A stretch of 64,000 bases of DNA from Bombella mellum (GCF_014048465.1 NZ_PDLY01000002.1:186001-250000); one strand, 5' to 3'; positions 26,558 through 35,637 are shown, counted from the stretch's first letter. Notes: generated by a model not told the origin, from the sequence alone. A program made the numbers and translations.

Positions 26558-26585
26558 ATCTCATGAAGGGAGATGCCCGGCCATA

Positions 26586-27827
26586 TCAGCTGTCCGCCAC
26601 CATGAAGGCAAATGTCGTCGGGCTGCCAACCGCCGTGAAGTGGTTCGTGAAGACGGGCTTGCCCGTCTCACGGTCCACACGGAAGGCCGTGACAGAATCG
26701 GACCTCTGGTTCGCACAGAACAGGAAGCTCCCGGTCGGGTCGAACATCATGGCACGACCATAGTCGGCATGCATCCAGACCTCATCTTCCAGCGTCAGCG
26801 TGCCATCAATCCCGACGGAGAAGACGGCAAGGGAATCACCCAGACGGTTGGAGACATAGACGAACCGTCCGCTCTCAGCGATCAGGATTTCCGCCGCCAG
26901 CGTGGAGCCACGGAAATGCGACGTCACGGTGCTGACCGACTGGATCTGCGTGATGGCTCCGGTCTGCGGATCAAACTTGGACACCACGACCTTGGAGTTC
27001 TGCTCACAGAGATTGTACAGGACACGCCCCGTATGATCGAACACGAAATGACGGGGAGCAGACCCGGGCTCCATCTCGTAGAACGGCTTCTGCGCCGGGA
27101 TGAGCTTGCCCGTGCTCAGATCCAGCTTCCAGACATAGACACGATCCAGACCGGCATCATCAGCCAGAACGAACGTCCCGCTGGGGTCCGTGGCGATCAT
27201 GTGCGGGTGGGCACCGGAATGGTCGGAGACGGCAAAGTTGCCTTCCGGATTGTCGGCAGCACGCTCAGGCTGCTTCGGCCCCGAATTGCGGACGACATCC
27301 GTGGCCTTGCCAAGCGAACCATCCGCATGGATGGGCAGGACGGCAACGCTGCCCCCCATGTAGTTGGCGACGAGCAGATATTTCCCTGACGGATGAACGC
27401 TCAGATGGGCCGGAACCGCCCCGCCGGAACTGACGGTGTTCAGCTTGGCCAGCGTTCCGTTGCGGGTATCGACCGAGAACGCCGTGACGGACCCGCTGCC
27501 CGCCTTGTCATAGTCGTTGATCTCGCTCAGGGCGTAAAGGAACTTCCGGTTACGGCTCAGCGTGATGAAGGACGGGCTGGGAATGTCCATGAACGTCGTG
27601 ACGGGCGTCAGGAACCCAGTGTCACGGTCCATCTCGAAAACGGCAATTCCCTTCCCGTAACCAGTCACACCCGGAGGGCCGTGCTCCGTGTACCCGCCGA
27701 CAAAGCACAGAATGCGTGGCAGCGGCTCTTTCTGTGCCCGGGCAGACCGCAATGGCGACAGGGCCGTAGCTGCTCCCAGACCGGCAAGCCCCAGCGCAAA
27801 CTGACGCCGGGAAAGACTCTGTGACAT
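26586..27827 (-). CDS. Tat-exported lactonase-like beta-propeller protein
   Basis: A 413-residue protein of the lactonase (6-phosphogluconolactonase/YbhE-like) family, a seven-bladed beta-propeller. Repeats such as GYGKGIAVFEMDRDTG, HLSVHPSGKYLLVANYMGGSVAV and AEILIAESGRFVYVSNRLGDSLAVF show the blades. The N-terminus (SRRQFALGLAGLGAATALSPLRSARA) is a good twin-arginine signal, so it acts in the periplasm and is unlikely to be the cytoplasmic phosphogluconolactonase. Acetic acid bacteria oxidise sugars to lactones in the periplasm, and a gluconolactone-hydrolysing role would fit, but this is inference. A spacing of 113 bases separates it from the DUF2147 gene, so it probably has its own promoter. 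Confidence 0.83.
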   Translation of the reverse strand: MSQSLSRRQFALGLAGLGAATALSPLRSARAQKEPLPRILCFVGGYTEHGPPGVTGYGKGIAVFEMDRDTGFLTPVTTFMDIPSPSFITLSRNRKFLYALSEINDYDKAGSGSVTAFSVDTRNGTLAKLNTVSSGGAVPAHLSVHPSGKYLLVANYMGGSVAVLPIHADGSLGKATDVVRNSGPKQPERAADNPEGNFAVSDHSGAHPHMIATDPSGTFVLADDAGLDRVYVWKLDLSTGKLIPAQKPFYEMEPGSAPRHFVFDHTGRVLYNLCEQNSKVVVSKFDPQTGAITQIQSVSTVTSHFRGSTLAAEILIAESGRFVYVSNRLGDSLAVFSVGIDGTLTLEDEVWMHADYGRAMMFDPTGSFLFCANQRSDSVTAFRVDRETGKPVFTNHFTAVGSPTTFAFMVADS

Positions 27828-27940
27828 GATGTACTACTCTCCTTCAGCTTTACCCACGACGGGAAAATCGGACCGACGTTAACAAAGAATGCCGCCGCCC
27901 ATAAGAGCAATTCACCATTACAAACGAAATGACAAGAACA

Positions 27941-28423
27941 CTAGCCACTTTTCTTCATGCGGCATCGCTCGCCGATGGCGGGGCTTGTGACACGCTTCCA
28001 TGTCTGCGTTTCCCCGAAGATCGTCAGGCCGAGATAGCCCCGCAGTTTCAGGGTATCGGCATCAGCCAGCCACATGGAGGCCTGATAGGTGCGTCCTCCC
28101 CGAGGATCCAGAATCCTGCCATGCCAACGCCCGTTCCGACGGCGTTTCATGTCGCTGATGATTTCCAGCCCGCATTCAGAACGGCCCCAGACATCCTTCT
28201 CCGGCTCGGCATCAGTATAGTCCATGCCAACCAGCCTGCCACAGAGACGGCCTGAGTCCGAAGGACATGGTGCAATGCTGAAAATGCCGTCCTTCTCCTG
28301 CACGAGCCACATCCCTTCGGGAGAGGCCGTCACCGAGGCATGGGCCTGTGGCGCAGCCAGCACCACCCACAGGCCGGTCAGAACAGCGACGGACAGCCCT
28401 TTACCGGCGGCCCAGAAGCTCAT
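27941..28423 (-). CDS. DUF2147 family secreted protein
   Basis: A 160-residue exported protein. The Sec signal peptide (AVLTGLWVVLAAPQAHA) ends near residue 30, and the mature part has the DUF2147 pattern: SPEGMWLVQEKDGIFSIAPC at the start, LCGRLVGMDY in the middle, then the ILDPRGGRTYQASMWL and LKLRGYLGLTIFGETQTWKR strands. The fold is a lipocalin-like barrel; the role is unknown. The start ATG 28423 lies 23 bases inside the end of grxC, so the two are translationally linked. The open frame continues further upstream, but only within grxC. Confidence 0.8.
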   Translation of the reverse strand: MSFWAAGKGLSVAVLTGLWVVLAAPQAHASVTASPEGMWLVQEKDGIFSIAPCPSDSGRLCGRLVGMDYTDAEPEKDVWGRSECGLEIISDMKRRRNGRWHGRILDPRGGRTYQASMWLADADTLKLRGYLGLTIFGETQTWKRVTSPAIGERCRMKKSG

Positions 28424-28661
28424 CAAGCTGCCCGTTTTTTTCCAGCTGCATGAGTTCACTGCACCCTCCCACGGCCTTACCATCAATGAAAATCTGAGGC
28501 ACGGTCGTGCCACCGCCTGAACGCTCCTGTGCGGCTGCCCGTTCCGCCGAGCCACGGGGAGCATTGATTTCCTCAAAAGGCACATCCTTGGACTGAAGCA
28601 GCGTGATGGCCCGGACGCAGTATGGGCATCCCGGCTGTGTGTAGATTTCGACCTTCGGCAT
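28401..28661 (-). CDS. grxC: Glutaredoxin 3
   Basis: An 86-residue dithiol glutaredoxin with the CPYC active site at residues 11-14 in YTQPGCPYCVRAI and the glutathione-binding TVPQIFIDGK and GGCSEL segments. It reduces disulfides and glutathione mixed disulfides in the cytoplasm. ATG 28661 has GGAGGATTT immediately upstream, a strong ribosome-binding site, and is preferred over the upstream in-frame start at 28736. It follows comF by 26 bases; comF-grxC is a frequent alphaproteobacterial pairing. Confidence 0.93.
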   Translation of the reverse strand: MPKVEIYTQPGCPYCVRAITLLQSKDVPFEEINAPRGSAERAAAQERSGGGTTVPQIFIDGKAVGGCSELMQLEKNGQLDELLGRR

Positions 28662-28687
28662 AAATCCTCCTCTCTGATGGCCGGATG

Positions 28688-29428
28688 TCAGGACAGTGTC
28701 ACCCGGGCCGCCACAAGAATATCCACCGAAACGCATCCATGCTCAAGCAATGCTTTTGCACAGGCCTCTGCCGTGGCACCCGTCGTCAGAATATCATCCA
28801 CCAGAATGACGTGACGTCCCCTGAGACCATCACGATACCTGTCCCGGACCATGATGGCCTCTGCCATCTGCTTCTGCCGCCCCTGACGGGAGAGCCCCGC
28901 AAGGGAGGCCGTCCTGAACCGCCGCCGCAAAAGATCAGGCTGGCAGGCAAGCCCCCTCTGGCGGGACAGGGCCTTCGCCATCAAAGCCGCCTGATTGTAG
29001 CCCCGGTTCCACAACCGCCAGCGATGGACGGGCACCGGCACCAGAAGAGCTTCCTGATCCAGAAGGTCATCTCCCGCCTGGGCCATGAACCGGGCGAGTG
29101 CCGAGGCATGTTCGGTCCGGTCACCATATTTCAGCCCCATGATGAGCCGGCGGGCTGACCCTCCATATAGAAAAGCCGCCCGCCCCCTGCGCCACAGGGG
29201 AGGACGCCTCTCACAGTCGGCACAGAGCGCACCACGCTCAGCCATCTCATCCTGCGTTATGGGCAGGGCACAGGCATCACAGAAAGGGACATGGATGAAA
29301 CGGAAACCCGCAAAGCAGGCCGCACAGACGTGACCGCCATCAGGAGCCACTTCCTCACCACAGGAGAGACAGCTGGGCGGAATGAGCCAGTCCAGCACAT
29401 TCCGCCCGAGTGTCGCATACCATGTCAC
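28688..29428 (-). CDS. ComF family phosphoribosyltransferase-like protein
   Basis: A 246-residue ComF/GntX-family protein. The N-terminus carries paired cysteines (CLSC, CAAC, CDAC, CADC) forming zinc-binding knuckles, followed by a type I phosphoribosyltransferase fold with VPVPVHRWRLWNRGYNQAALMA and the PRPP-binding VILVDDILTTGAT. In naturally competent bacteria ComFC is needed for DNA uptake and is reported to bind single-stranded DNA. Many non-competent species have the gene too, so competence should not be assumed. It lies between the phosphomannomutase gene (14 bases) and grxC (26 bases) on one transcript. Confidence 0.88.
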   Translation of the reverse strand: MTWYATLGRNVLDWLIPPSCLSCGEEVAPDGGHVCAACFAGFRFIHVPFCDACALPITQDEMAERGALCADCERRPPLWRRGRAAFLYGGSARRLIMGLKYGDRTEHASALARFMAQAGDDLLDQEALLVPVPVHRWRLWNRGYNQAALMAKALSRQRGLACQPDLLRRRFRTASLAGLSRQGRQKQMAEAIMVRDRYRDGLRGRHVILVDDILTTGATAEACAKALLEHGCVSVDILVAARVTLS

Positions 29429-29442
29429 CCCTTGGGGTGGGA

Positions 29443-30852
29443 TCAGTGCCCGGCCGCTGCGGCCTCAAAATCGGGAGCCTGAAGGCCGGAGGCCTCCAGC
29501 TGGGACACGAACGCCTCCTTCAGGCGAGCCAGCCCTTCAGGAGACTGCGCCTCGATACGTCCGACCAGAACGGCCTGTGTGTTGGAGGCCCGCAGGAGCC
29601 ACCAACCATCAGCCGTGTTCACCCGCACCCCGTCGACGGAGGAGACATCGGCCCCCTCCGTCTCCAGACGTTCGGCCACCTCCCTGATGACGTCAAACTT
29701 GCGTACATCATCACAGGGGAAGCGCAGTTCCGGCGTGTTGACTGTCCGGGGCAGGGCCTCCCTCATCTCCGCTAGACTGCCCGGCAGACGGGCCACGATC
29801 CCCAGAATGCGGATGGCACCGTAAAGCGCATCGTCGAAGCCATACCACCTGTCGGCAAAGAAAATATGGCCTGACATCTCACCGGCCAGCGGGGACGAGG
29901 TCTCTGCCATCTTGCTCTTGATCAGGGAATGCCCCGTCCGCCACATCAGGGGCTTGCCACCGGCCTTGCCCACCTCGTCAAACAAGACCTGACTGGCTTT
30001 CACGTCCGCGATGATGGTTGCTCCAGGATGTGTTTTCAGCACGTCACGGGCCAGCAGGACCAGAATCTGGTCACCCCAGAGAATTTCACCCTTGCCGTCC
30101 ACGACACCGACACGGTCGGCATCGCCATCAAAAGCCACACCGATATCCGCCTTCTTTTCCCTGACCGTCCTGATCAGGTCCTGAAGGTTCGCCTCGACGG
30201 TCGGGTCGGGATGATGGTTGGGGAAACGGCCGTCAATGTCGGGATACAGTACGGTATGTTCCCCCGGCAGCTTCTTCACCAGACGGGCCAGAACCTCACC
30301 CGCAGCGGAGTTCCCGTTGTCCCACACGACCCGGAGCGGCCGCTCGCCGTCGTAATCCTGGAGCAGGCGTTCAATATAGGCCTCTGAAGGATCGAGCGTC
30401 TCGACCTTCCCTTCCGCCTTGGGAACGACATCACCGGCTTCCGCCAGACGCCCGATCTCACGGATCTGTTCGCCGAAGAAGGGCTTGCCCTTCAGCATCA
30501 TCTTGAAGCCATTATGGTCGGGCGGGTTGTGACTGCCCGTCACCATGATGGCTCCGTCGGACTGACCCGTGACAGCCGCATAATACAGCATGGGCGTCGG
30601 ACCACGCCCGACACGGCGCACCGTCACGCCAGAATCGACGGCACCACGGACGAGGGCCTCTTCCAGCTCCGGTGAGGAAAGACGGCCATCATAACCGACC
30701 GTCACCACACTGCCCCCGTCACGACGGATCATGCTGGCAAAAACCCGGCCCAGCGCATAGGCATCCTCGGGGTGGAGGGTTTTTCCCACTATACCACGGA
30801 TGTCATACTCACGCAGGCTCGTCGGTTCAAAACGATGTCTGAATCCCGTCAT
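29443..30852 (-). CDS. Phosphomannomutase/phosphoglucomutase
   Basis: A 469-residue alpha-D-phosphohexomutase, AlgC/ManB-like, that interconverts hexose 1- and 6-phosphates for polysaccharide and sugar-nucleotide synthesis. The phosphoserine loop is TGSHNPPDHNG, the metal loop is DGDADRVGVVD, and the sugar- and phosphate-binding loops (GEMSGHIFF, RASNTQAVLVGRIEA) follow. The context supports the role: galU lies 14 bases upstream on the same strand, so both enzymes of glucose-6-phosphate to UDP-glucose are co-expressed. Whether mannose or glucose phosphate is preferred cannot be read from sequence. Confidence 0.92.
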   Translation of the reverse strand: MTGFRHRFEPTSLREYDIRGIVGKTLHPEDAYALGRVFASMIRRDGGSVVTVGYDGRLSSPELEEALVRGAVDSGVTVRRVGRGPTPMLYYAAVTGQSDGAIMVTGSHNPPDHNGFKMMLKGKPFFGEQIREIGRLAEAGDVVPKAEGKVETLDPSEAYIERLLQDYDGERPLRVVWDNGNSAAGEVLARLVKKLPGEHTVLYPDIDGRFPNHHPDPTVEANLQDLIRTVREKKADIGVAFDGDADRVGVVDGKGEILWGDQILVLLARDVLKTHPGATIIADVKASQVLFDEVGKAGGKPLMWRTGHSLIKSKMAETSSPLAGEMSGHIFFADRWYGFDDALYGAIRILGIVARLPGSLAEMREALPRTVNTPELRFPCDDVRKFDVIREVAERLETEGADVSSVDGVRVNTADGWWLLRASNTQAVLVGRIEAQSPEGLARLKEAFVSQLEASGLQAPDFEAAAAGH

Positions 30853-30866
30853 GATGTTTCTCCGTC

Positions 30867-31736
30867 TCAGGCGTATTTCTTCAGGAAGGCACGCACGTCG
30901 TCGGCCAAGTCTTCACGTTCCAGAGCCAGAGCAACCTGCGCCTCCAGGAAGCCCAGCTTGCTTCCGCAGTCGAAGCGTGTGCCCTCATAACGCAGCCCAT
31001 GGAACGGCACCTTGCCGATCATCTCGGCCATGGCATCCGTCAGCTGGACCTCGCCACCCACGCCGGTCTTCAAGGCAGAAAGAGGCTTGAGAACATCGGC
31101 CGTCAGCACGTAACGCCCAATGATGGCCAGATTGGAAGGAGCATCAGCCGGAGCGGGCTTTTCCACCAGTCCCTTGACCTCAACCCTGCGCCCATCATCT
31201 TCGCCGATGTCCAGAACACCGTAACGGTCCGTCCATTCATGAGGGATCTCATCAACGGCCACCACGTTCCCCCCTGTCTGGTGGTACACATCTGCCAGCT
31301 GGGCCACGCAGCTGCGCCCACCATGAACAATGTCATCCGGGAGAAGAATGGCGAAAGGATCATCACCTATGAAATTGCGAGCACACCAGATGGCATGGCC
31401 AAGACCAAGTGGCGTCTGCTGACGGACGGCCACGAGAGACCCCGCCTCCACACTGCTGCTCTCCAGTGCCTTGATGGCGGACGTCTTCTGACGTTCCTTC
31501 AGGGTGCTTTCAAGCTCATAGGCGATGTCGAAATAGTCAATGAGATTGTCCTTGCCACGGGCGGTGACAAGACAGAATTCTTCAATCCCTGCCGCACGAG
31601 CCTCATCAATGGCATACTGGATCAGCGGCTTGTCCACCACCGGCAGCATTTCTTTCGGCATGGCCTTCGTCGCCGGCAGGAAGCGTGTCCCCAGACCAGC
31701 AACAGGCAAAACGGCTTTCTTCAATGGCTTGATCAT
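30867..31736 (-). CDS. galU: UTP-glucose-1-phosphate uridylyltransferase
   Basis: A 289-residue nucleotidyltransferase making UDP-glucose, used for cellulose and other exopolysaccharides, lipopolysaccharide and osmoprotectants. The signature LGTRFLPATKAMPKEMLPVVDKP is at residues 11-35, and the uridine- and glucose-binding segments AIWCARNFIGDDPFAILLPDD and GLVEKP follow. ATG 31736 is chosen because it begins MIKPLKKAVLPVAG as expected; the frame extends upstream to 31892 through AT-rich, probably untranslated sequence. The upstream 235 bases between galU and the tRNA gene probably hold its promoter. Confidence 0.95.
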   Translation of the reverse strand: MIKPLKKAVLPVAGLGTRFLPATKAMPKEMLPVVDKPLIQYAIDEARAAGIEEFCLVTARGKDNLIDYFDIAYELESTLKERQKTSAIKALESSSVEAGSLVAVRQQTPLGLGHAIWCARNFIGDDPFAILLPDDIVHGGRSCVAQLADVYHQTGGNVVAVDEIPHEWTDRYGVLDIGEDDGRRVEVKGLVEKPAPADAPSNLAIIGRYVLTADVLKPLSALKTGVGGEVQLTDAMAEMIGKVPFHGLRYEGTRFDCGSKLGFLEAQVALALEREDLADDVRAFLKKYA

Positions 31737-31926
31737 CTCAACTCTCTCTAAGTCCGTACCCTGCCCTGCATTACTGACAGAGTTCTTCTCAATCCAGATG
31801 GGCCGACCAGCTCTGTTCGACCACCTCATTAAGCAGGACCTTATATAAAGGAAGATGTAATATAAATACCACCCTGATCCCGGGGAGCACACACCCAGCA
31901 GCTGAATTTTTCATGAAATCAATGTA

Positions 31927-31944
31927 ACATGGCACCTACCATGT
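31927..31944 (-). terminator. Small inverted repeat after tRNA-Leu(GAG)
   Basis: Perfect 6-base arms (31927-31932 with 31939-31944) flank a 6-base spacer, 28 bases beyond the tRNA 3' end. On the minus strand it is followed by a moderately AT-rich stretch. It may be a weak terminator of the tRNA transcript or an operator upstream of galU. Confidence 0.35.
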
Positions 31945-31971
31945 CTCTGCCATACTGCTCTGAAGGGAGTA

Positions 31972-32058
31972 TGGTGCGGCCGAGAAGACTCGAACTTCCA
32001 CGGGGTTATCCCCCACAAGCACCTCAAGCTTGCGCGTCTACCATTCCGCCACGGCCGC
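31972..32058 (-). tRNA. tRNA-Leu (GAG)
   Basis: An 87-base class II tRNA with encoded CCA. The acceptor stem pairs 32052-32058 with 31976-31982, and the anticodon stem CAAGC/GCTTG encloses loop TTGAGGT, giving anticodon GAG. The extra arm (TGGGGGATAACCCCGT) forms a long stem as in leucine tRNAs, and the T arm GAAGTTCGAGTCTTC is intact. Confidence 0.93.
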
Positions 32059-32119
32059 TCCGTGACAAAAGCAGTCTCCATTTCCCCATCGCTGAGGCGT
32101 GACCGCTTCGGTGAAATGG

Positions 32120-32148
32120 CCTATAGCCCATCGAAACAGAGAGGGCAA
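32120..32148 (-). promoter_or_regulatory. Possible promoter of tRNA-Leu(GAG)
   Basis: On the minus strand TTGCCC (32148-32143) and TATAGG (32125-32120) are separated by 17 bases, which would start transcription near 32113 and give a leader of about 55 bases. The -35 element overlaps the ribosome-binding region and start of lipB on the other strand. Confidence 0.4.
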
Positions 32149-32153
32149 TGGTC

Positions 32154-32831
32154 ATGACACAGTTTTATGAAGAAATTATCTGGCAGGCTGACGGTATCCC
32201 CTGCCCCTATCCCGATGCCCTGGACTTCATGCGCCAGCAGGTGGACGCCATCCATCAGCAGAAGGCCCCCCAGCGCATCTGGCTGACGGAACATCCCCCC
32301 CTCTATACGGCCGGCACCTCCGCCAGACCGGAAGACCTCATCAACCCGCACGGCTATCCGACCTTCGAGGCAGGACGGGGCGGACAGTGGACCTACCACG
32401 GCCCCGGCCAGCGCATCGCCTACGTCATGCTGGACCTCACACGGCCACATGGTCCTCTCCCGGCACGGGACGTCAGGGCCTTCGTGCAGATGCTCGAACG
32501 CTGGCTCATCATGAGCCTCCAGGAGATGAACATAGACGCCTTCACCCGGGAAGGCCGCATCGGCGTCTGGTGCTTCGATGGACAGAGCGGTCTGGAAGCC
32601 AAGATCGCCGCCCTGGGCATCCGTGTCACACGCTGGGTCAGCTGGCACGGCATCTCGCTGAACGTGTCCCCAGACCTCAGCGATTTTGAGGGAATCATTC
32701 CCTGTGGAATCCGTGACTACGGCGTGACCAGCCTGCAACGCTTCAACCCGTCCCTGGGGATGCAGGAGGCCGATGCCGCCCTGCTCGGAAGCTGGACATC
32801 CCTCTTCGGGCCGGTCAGCCAGTCTTCCTGA
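32154..32831 (+). CDS. lipB: Lipoyl(octanoyl) transferase
   Basis: A 225-residue enzyme that moves octanoyl groups from acyl carrier protein to lipoyl domains of 2-oxoacid dehydrogenases and the glycine cleavage system. The [13 protein letters not shown] motif, the catalytic lysine in [10 protein letters not shown] and the catalytic cysteine in IIPCGI are all present. ATG 32154 has GAGAGGG at a spacing of about 8 bases, better than ATG 32148, which would sit 2 bases away. It stands alone on the plus strand, with a tRNA gene divergent on one side and the convergent LolA-like gene 24 bases after it. Confidence 0.94.
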   Translation: MTQFYEEIIWQADGIPCPYPDALDFMRQQVDAIHQQKAPQRIWLTEHPPLYTAGTSARPEDLINPHGYPTFEAGRGGQWTYHGPGQRIAYVMLDLTRPHGPLPARDVRAFVQMLERWLIMSLQEMNIDAFTREGRIGVWCFDGQSGLEAKIAALGIRVTRWVSWHGISLNVSPDLSDFEGIIPCGIRDYGVTSLQRFNPSLGMQEADAALLGSWTSLFGPVSQSS

Positions 32832-32855
32832 CATGGCATGACCGGCCCCTGAGGC

Positions 32856-33512
32856 TCACTCTGGCAGAATGAAACTGCTCTCGGAAACGGGCTGGTTCTC
32901 CTGCACGTCAAACAGGGAAAGACCGAAATGATGATGACGGGCATCCACACCCTGTATGCCCACGAGGGTCAGCCTGCCATGCACGTCAGAAAACTGGAGC
33001 GTGAGCAGGCCCTGGGACGGATTGTCCGCCTCGGCCACCGATATCTGGAGCGATTCGGCACCTCGTGAGACTTTCGTGACCTGCACGTCCCTGTCAAAAC
33101 CGATGGGATGACGGAGCAGAAGGCCCAGCGGGTTCCGTCGGAGGGAGAGATGCGTCACGGCTCCACTGTCGGCACTGCGCAGGACGAGACGGCCGTCCCT
33201 GGCGACGGCCCGCATGGCATGAGGAACCTCATACACCATCTCGAAACGCCCCGGTACATAGGTGAACCGTCCGTCACCCTGCTGCTGGGCCGGACCATCC
33301 TGCACGAAGGAAGCCTGGAGGGACGTCAGCCCGTTGAGGTAGCTTTCCACCCGATGGATGTCATGACGGTCAGCCGTGACGAGATGATCATATCCGGAGG
33401 TGGCACACCCTGACAGACCGAGCAGGCCTGCCGGGCCACAGGCCACGCCAGCCAGAAGCATGAGCCCACCAGCCAGCCGCCTGAAAGAGAACCGCAGGGA
33501 ACCGTGTCTCAT
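32856..33512 (-). CDS. LolA-like protein with a lipobox
   Basis: A 218-residue member of the LolA outer-membrane lipoprotein carrier family. The fold is suggested by YLNGLTSLQASFVQDGPAQQQGDGRFTYVPGRFEMVYE, then LVLRSADSGAVTHLSLRRNPLG and VAEADNPSQGLLTLQFSD. LolA is normally a soluble periplasmic protein, but this signal sequence ends in LSGC at about residue 36, a good lipobox, so the product may be lipid-anchored, like LolB. LolB has the same fold, and many alphaproteobacteria lack a separate LolB. It overlaps the bolA stop by 4 bases and is co-transcribed with it. LolC and LolD for the same pathway are encoded at 42-44 kb. Confidence 0.78.
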   Translation of the reverse strand: MRHGSLRFSFRRLAGGLMLLAGVACGPAGLLGLSGCATSGYDHLVTADRHDIHRVESYLNGLTSLQASFVQDGPAQQQGDGRFTYVPGRFEMVYEVPHAMRAVARDGRLVLRSADSGAVTHLSLRRNPLGLLLRHPIGFDRDVQVTKVSRGAESLQISVAEADNPSQGLLTLQFSDVHGRLTLVGIQGVDARHHHFGLSLFDVQENQPVSESSFILPE

Positions 33513-33808
33513 GCCTGCGCCTCCCCCTTCAGGGAAAGGGAAAGGGCATGAAGCCCCGTCCTGAATTCTTCCGCCAGAAGCTCATGGACAAGCCGGTGCC
33601 GCTCCAGGGTCTTCATTCCGTCGAACCGGCGACTGATCACATGCAGGTGATAATGAGTCTCGCCCGCCTGATCCGGCCCCCGGCTCTCCTGCGATGCGGT
33701 GCGCATCGCCGCATGGTGGCGATGACGTGCACTGTCATCCCGAATTTCCAGCACGGACGGGGCCAGAGCCTCTTCCAGCACTGCTTTCATACGGTCAGCT
33801 CTCTTCAT
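33509..33808 (-). CDS. BolA family protein
   Basis: A 99-residue BolA/IbaG-type protein. The conserved segment HYHLHVISRRFDGMKTLERHRLVHELLAEEF contains the class-defining histidine that, with monothiol glutaredoxins, can hold a 2Fe-2S cluster. BolA proteins act in iron-sulfur trafficking and morphology control. ATG 33808 follows an AGAGAG site and starts MKRADRMKAVLEEAL, as in the family; the frame is open to 33943 without support. It is divergent from the J-domain gene by 124 bases, a conserved alphaproteobacterial arrangement beside cobS and cobT. Confidence 0.88.
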   Translation of the reverse strand: MKRADRMKAVLEEALAPSVLEIRDDSARHRHHAAMRTASQESRGPDQAGETHYHLHVISRRFDGMKTLERHRLVHELLAEEFRTGLHALSLSLKGEAQA

Positions 33809-33932
33809 CGGCTCTCTTTCATGCTCGCCACGGAGTGACAGGTCCTGTCTGTCATTTCCATAACAGGAATCTTTCTTCTTCGGGAGAAAGGACGCTTGCA
33901 TCCATGCCAGACCTCCTCCCATATCGTCCATT

Positions 33933-34544
33933 ATGCAACGCAAACCATCCAGACATAAAGCCTTCGCACCAGACCCGGATGCTCCCGCACAATGCTGCGA
34001 TCACCCGGACTGCGACCAGCCAGCAGGATACCGTGCCCCCCGGGGACGGGACAACCTGCGCAGCTACTACTGGTTCTGTCTGGAACATGTCCGCCAGTAC
34101 AATGCCAGCTGGGACTATTACCGGGGCATGACGCCGGGGCAGATCGAACAGCACCTGCGGGAAGACACGTCATGGCAGCGTCCCTCATGGAAGATGGGCA
34201 CGCCGGGGCACGATTCCGCCAGGGCCTCCTTCACGCTGGATGACCTGCATGATCCGCTGGACATCCTGAAAGGACACAGGACACGCCCTTCCCGGGAGGC
34301 CGAGACACGTCGGCACGCCCCCGCCGCCCTGCGTGAACCGCTGGCACAGCTTGACCTTGAATGGCCGACCACCATCGAGGTCATCAAGACCCGTTACCGG
34401 GTCCTGGCCCGGCGTTACCATCCGGACGCCAACCAGGATGATCCACGGGCGGAAGAACGTTTCAAGGTGATTGGAACAGCCTATGCCACACTGCGGAACC
34501 ATTTCGCCAACAGCACGGAGCAGGAAACGGCCGAGGCTGGATAG
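33933..34544 (+). CDS. J-domain protein upstream of cobS
   Basis: A 203-residue protein with a C-terminal J domain; the HPD tripeptide that stimulates DnaK ATPase is at residues 163-165 in RRYHPDANQDD. The N-terminal part has clustered cysteines and histidines (CCDHPDCDQP, then YWFCLEHV), which may bind zinc. This type sits next to cobS across alphaproteobacteria, so it may help assemble the cobaltochelatase or another CobS/BolA-linked client, but this is inference. No GF-rich linker or CxxCxGxG zinc domain of true DnaJ is present. Confidence 0.85.
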   Translation: MQRKPSRHKAFAPDPDAPAQCCDHPDCDQPAGYRAPRGRDNLRSYYWFCLEHVRQYNASWDYYRGMTPGQIEQHLREDTSWQRPSWKMGTPGHDSARASFTLDDLHDPLDILKGHRTRPSREAETRRHAPAALREPLAQLDLEWPTTIEVIKTRYRVLARRYHPDANQDDPRAEERFKVIGTAYATLRNHFANSTEQETAEAG

Positions 34545-34668
34545 CTGCCCTCCCTCTCCTGCATCTTTCCATCTTCACCGGATTGTGTAATCGTACCCAC
34601 AGAGTCCTTAATAAGATGGACATTTCTCTGGTCATCCATACCACCCTTCTAGTGACAGGAATCATGTC

Positions 34669-35637
34669 ATGGCTCTTCCTTCCGCACAGTCCCTCTCCGA
34701 GACACTGCCCCAGACTCCTGACAGCCTGAAACCCGCCCGGGACCTGTTCGGGCTGGACCTAGACCTCGAGGTCCCCGTCTGGTCGCAGAAGACGGACCAT
34801 GTCCCCGAGATCGACCCCGCCTACCAGTTCGACCGGGACACGACCCGGGCCATCCTGGCCGGTTTCATGCATAACCGCCGCGTGCTGGTGCAGGGTTTCC
34901 ACGGTACCGGGAAATCCTCCCATATCGACCAGATCGCCGCACGGCTGAACTGGCCCTGCGTCCGCATCAATCTCGACAGTCACATCTCCCGCATCGACCT
35001 CATCGGCAAGGACGCCATCACGCTGGAAGACGGCAAGCAGGTCACGGAATTCCGTGAGGGTCTGCTGCCCTGGTGTCTCCAGAATCCATGCAGCCTGATC
35101 TTTGACGAATATGATGCCGGACGTCCTGATGTCATGTTCGTCATCCAGCGCGTGCTGGAGGCCAACGGAGCCCTGACCCTGCTGGACCAGAACCGTGTCA
35201 TCCATCCGCATCCGTCCTTCCGCCTGTTCGCCACGGCCAACACGGTCGGGCTGGGGGACACGACGGGGCTGTATCACGGCACCCAGCAGATCAACCAGGG
35301 ACAGATGGACCGCTGGAACATCGTCACCTCCCTGAACTACCTGCCCAAGGAGCAGGAAATCCGCATCATCAGGGCCAAGATGGGTGATGCGCTGGATGAA
35401 ACCCTCATCGGCCAGATGGTGGAGCTTGCCGACCTGAGCCGTGCGGGCTTCATGAACGGGGACATCTCCACCGTCATCTCCCCCCGCACGGTCCTCTCCT
35501 GGGCCGAGAACATCACGATCTTCAAGGATGTTCCCTTCGCCTTCCGCCTGAGCTTCCTCAACAAGTGTGATGAAGCGGAGCGGAGCATCGTGGCCGAATA
35601 TTATCAGCGTTGCTTCAACGCCTCGCCGCTGGGTTGA
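34669..35637 (+). CDS. cobS: Cobaltochelatase subunit CobS
   Basis: A 322-residue MoxR-like AAA+ ATPase. The P-loop GFHGTGKSS is at residues 76-84, Walker B is in [13 protein letters not shown], and the sensor segment [11 protein letters not shown] follows. With CobT it forms the hexameric motor that, together with CobN, inserts cobalt into hydrogenobyrinic acid a,c-diamide in aerobic B12 synthesis. CobT begins 5 bases after its stop. CobN is not in this window. CobS/CobT pairs also occur in genomes without full cobalamin synthesis, so a different metal or client cannot be excluded. Confidence 0.93.
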   Translation: MALPSAQSLSETLPQTPDSLKPARDLFGLDLDLEVPVWSQKTDHVPEIDPAYQFDRDTTRAILAGFMHNRRVLVQGFHGTGKSSHIDQIAARLNWPCVRINLDSHISRIDLIGKDAITLEDGKQVTEFREGLLPWCLQNPCSLIFDEYDAGRPDVMFVIQRVLEANGALTLLDQNRVIHPHPSFRLFATANTVGLGDTTGLYHGTQQINQGQMDRWNIVTSLNYLPKEQEIRIIRAKMGDALDETLIGQMVELADLSRAGFMNGDISTVISPRTVLSWAENITIFKDVPFAFRLSFLNKCDEAERSIVAEYYQRCFNASPLG

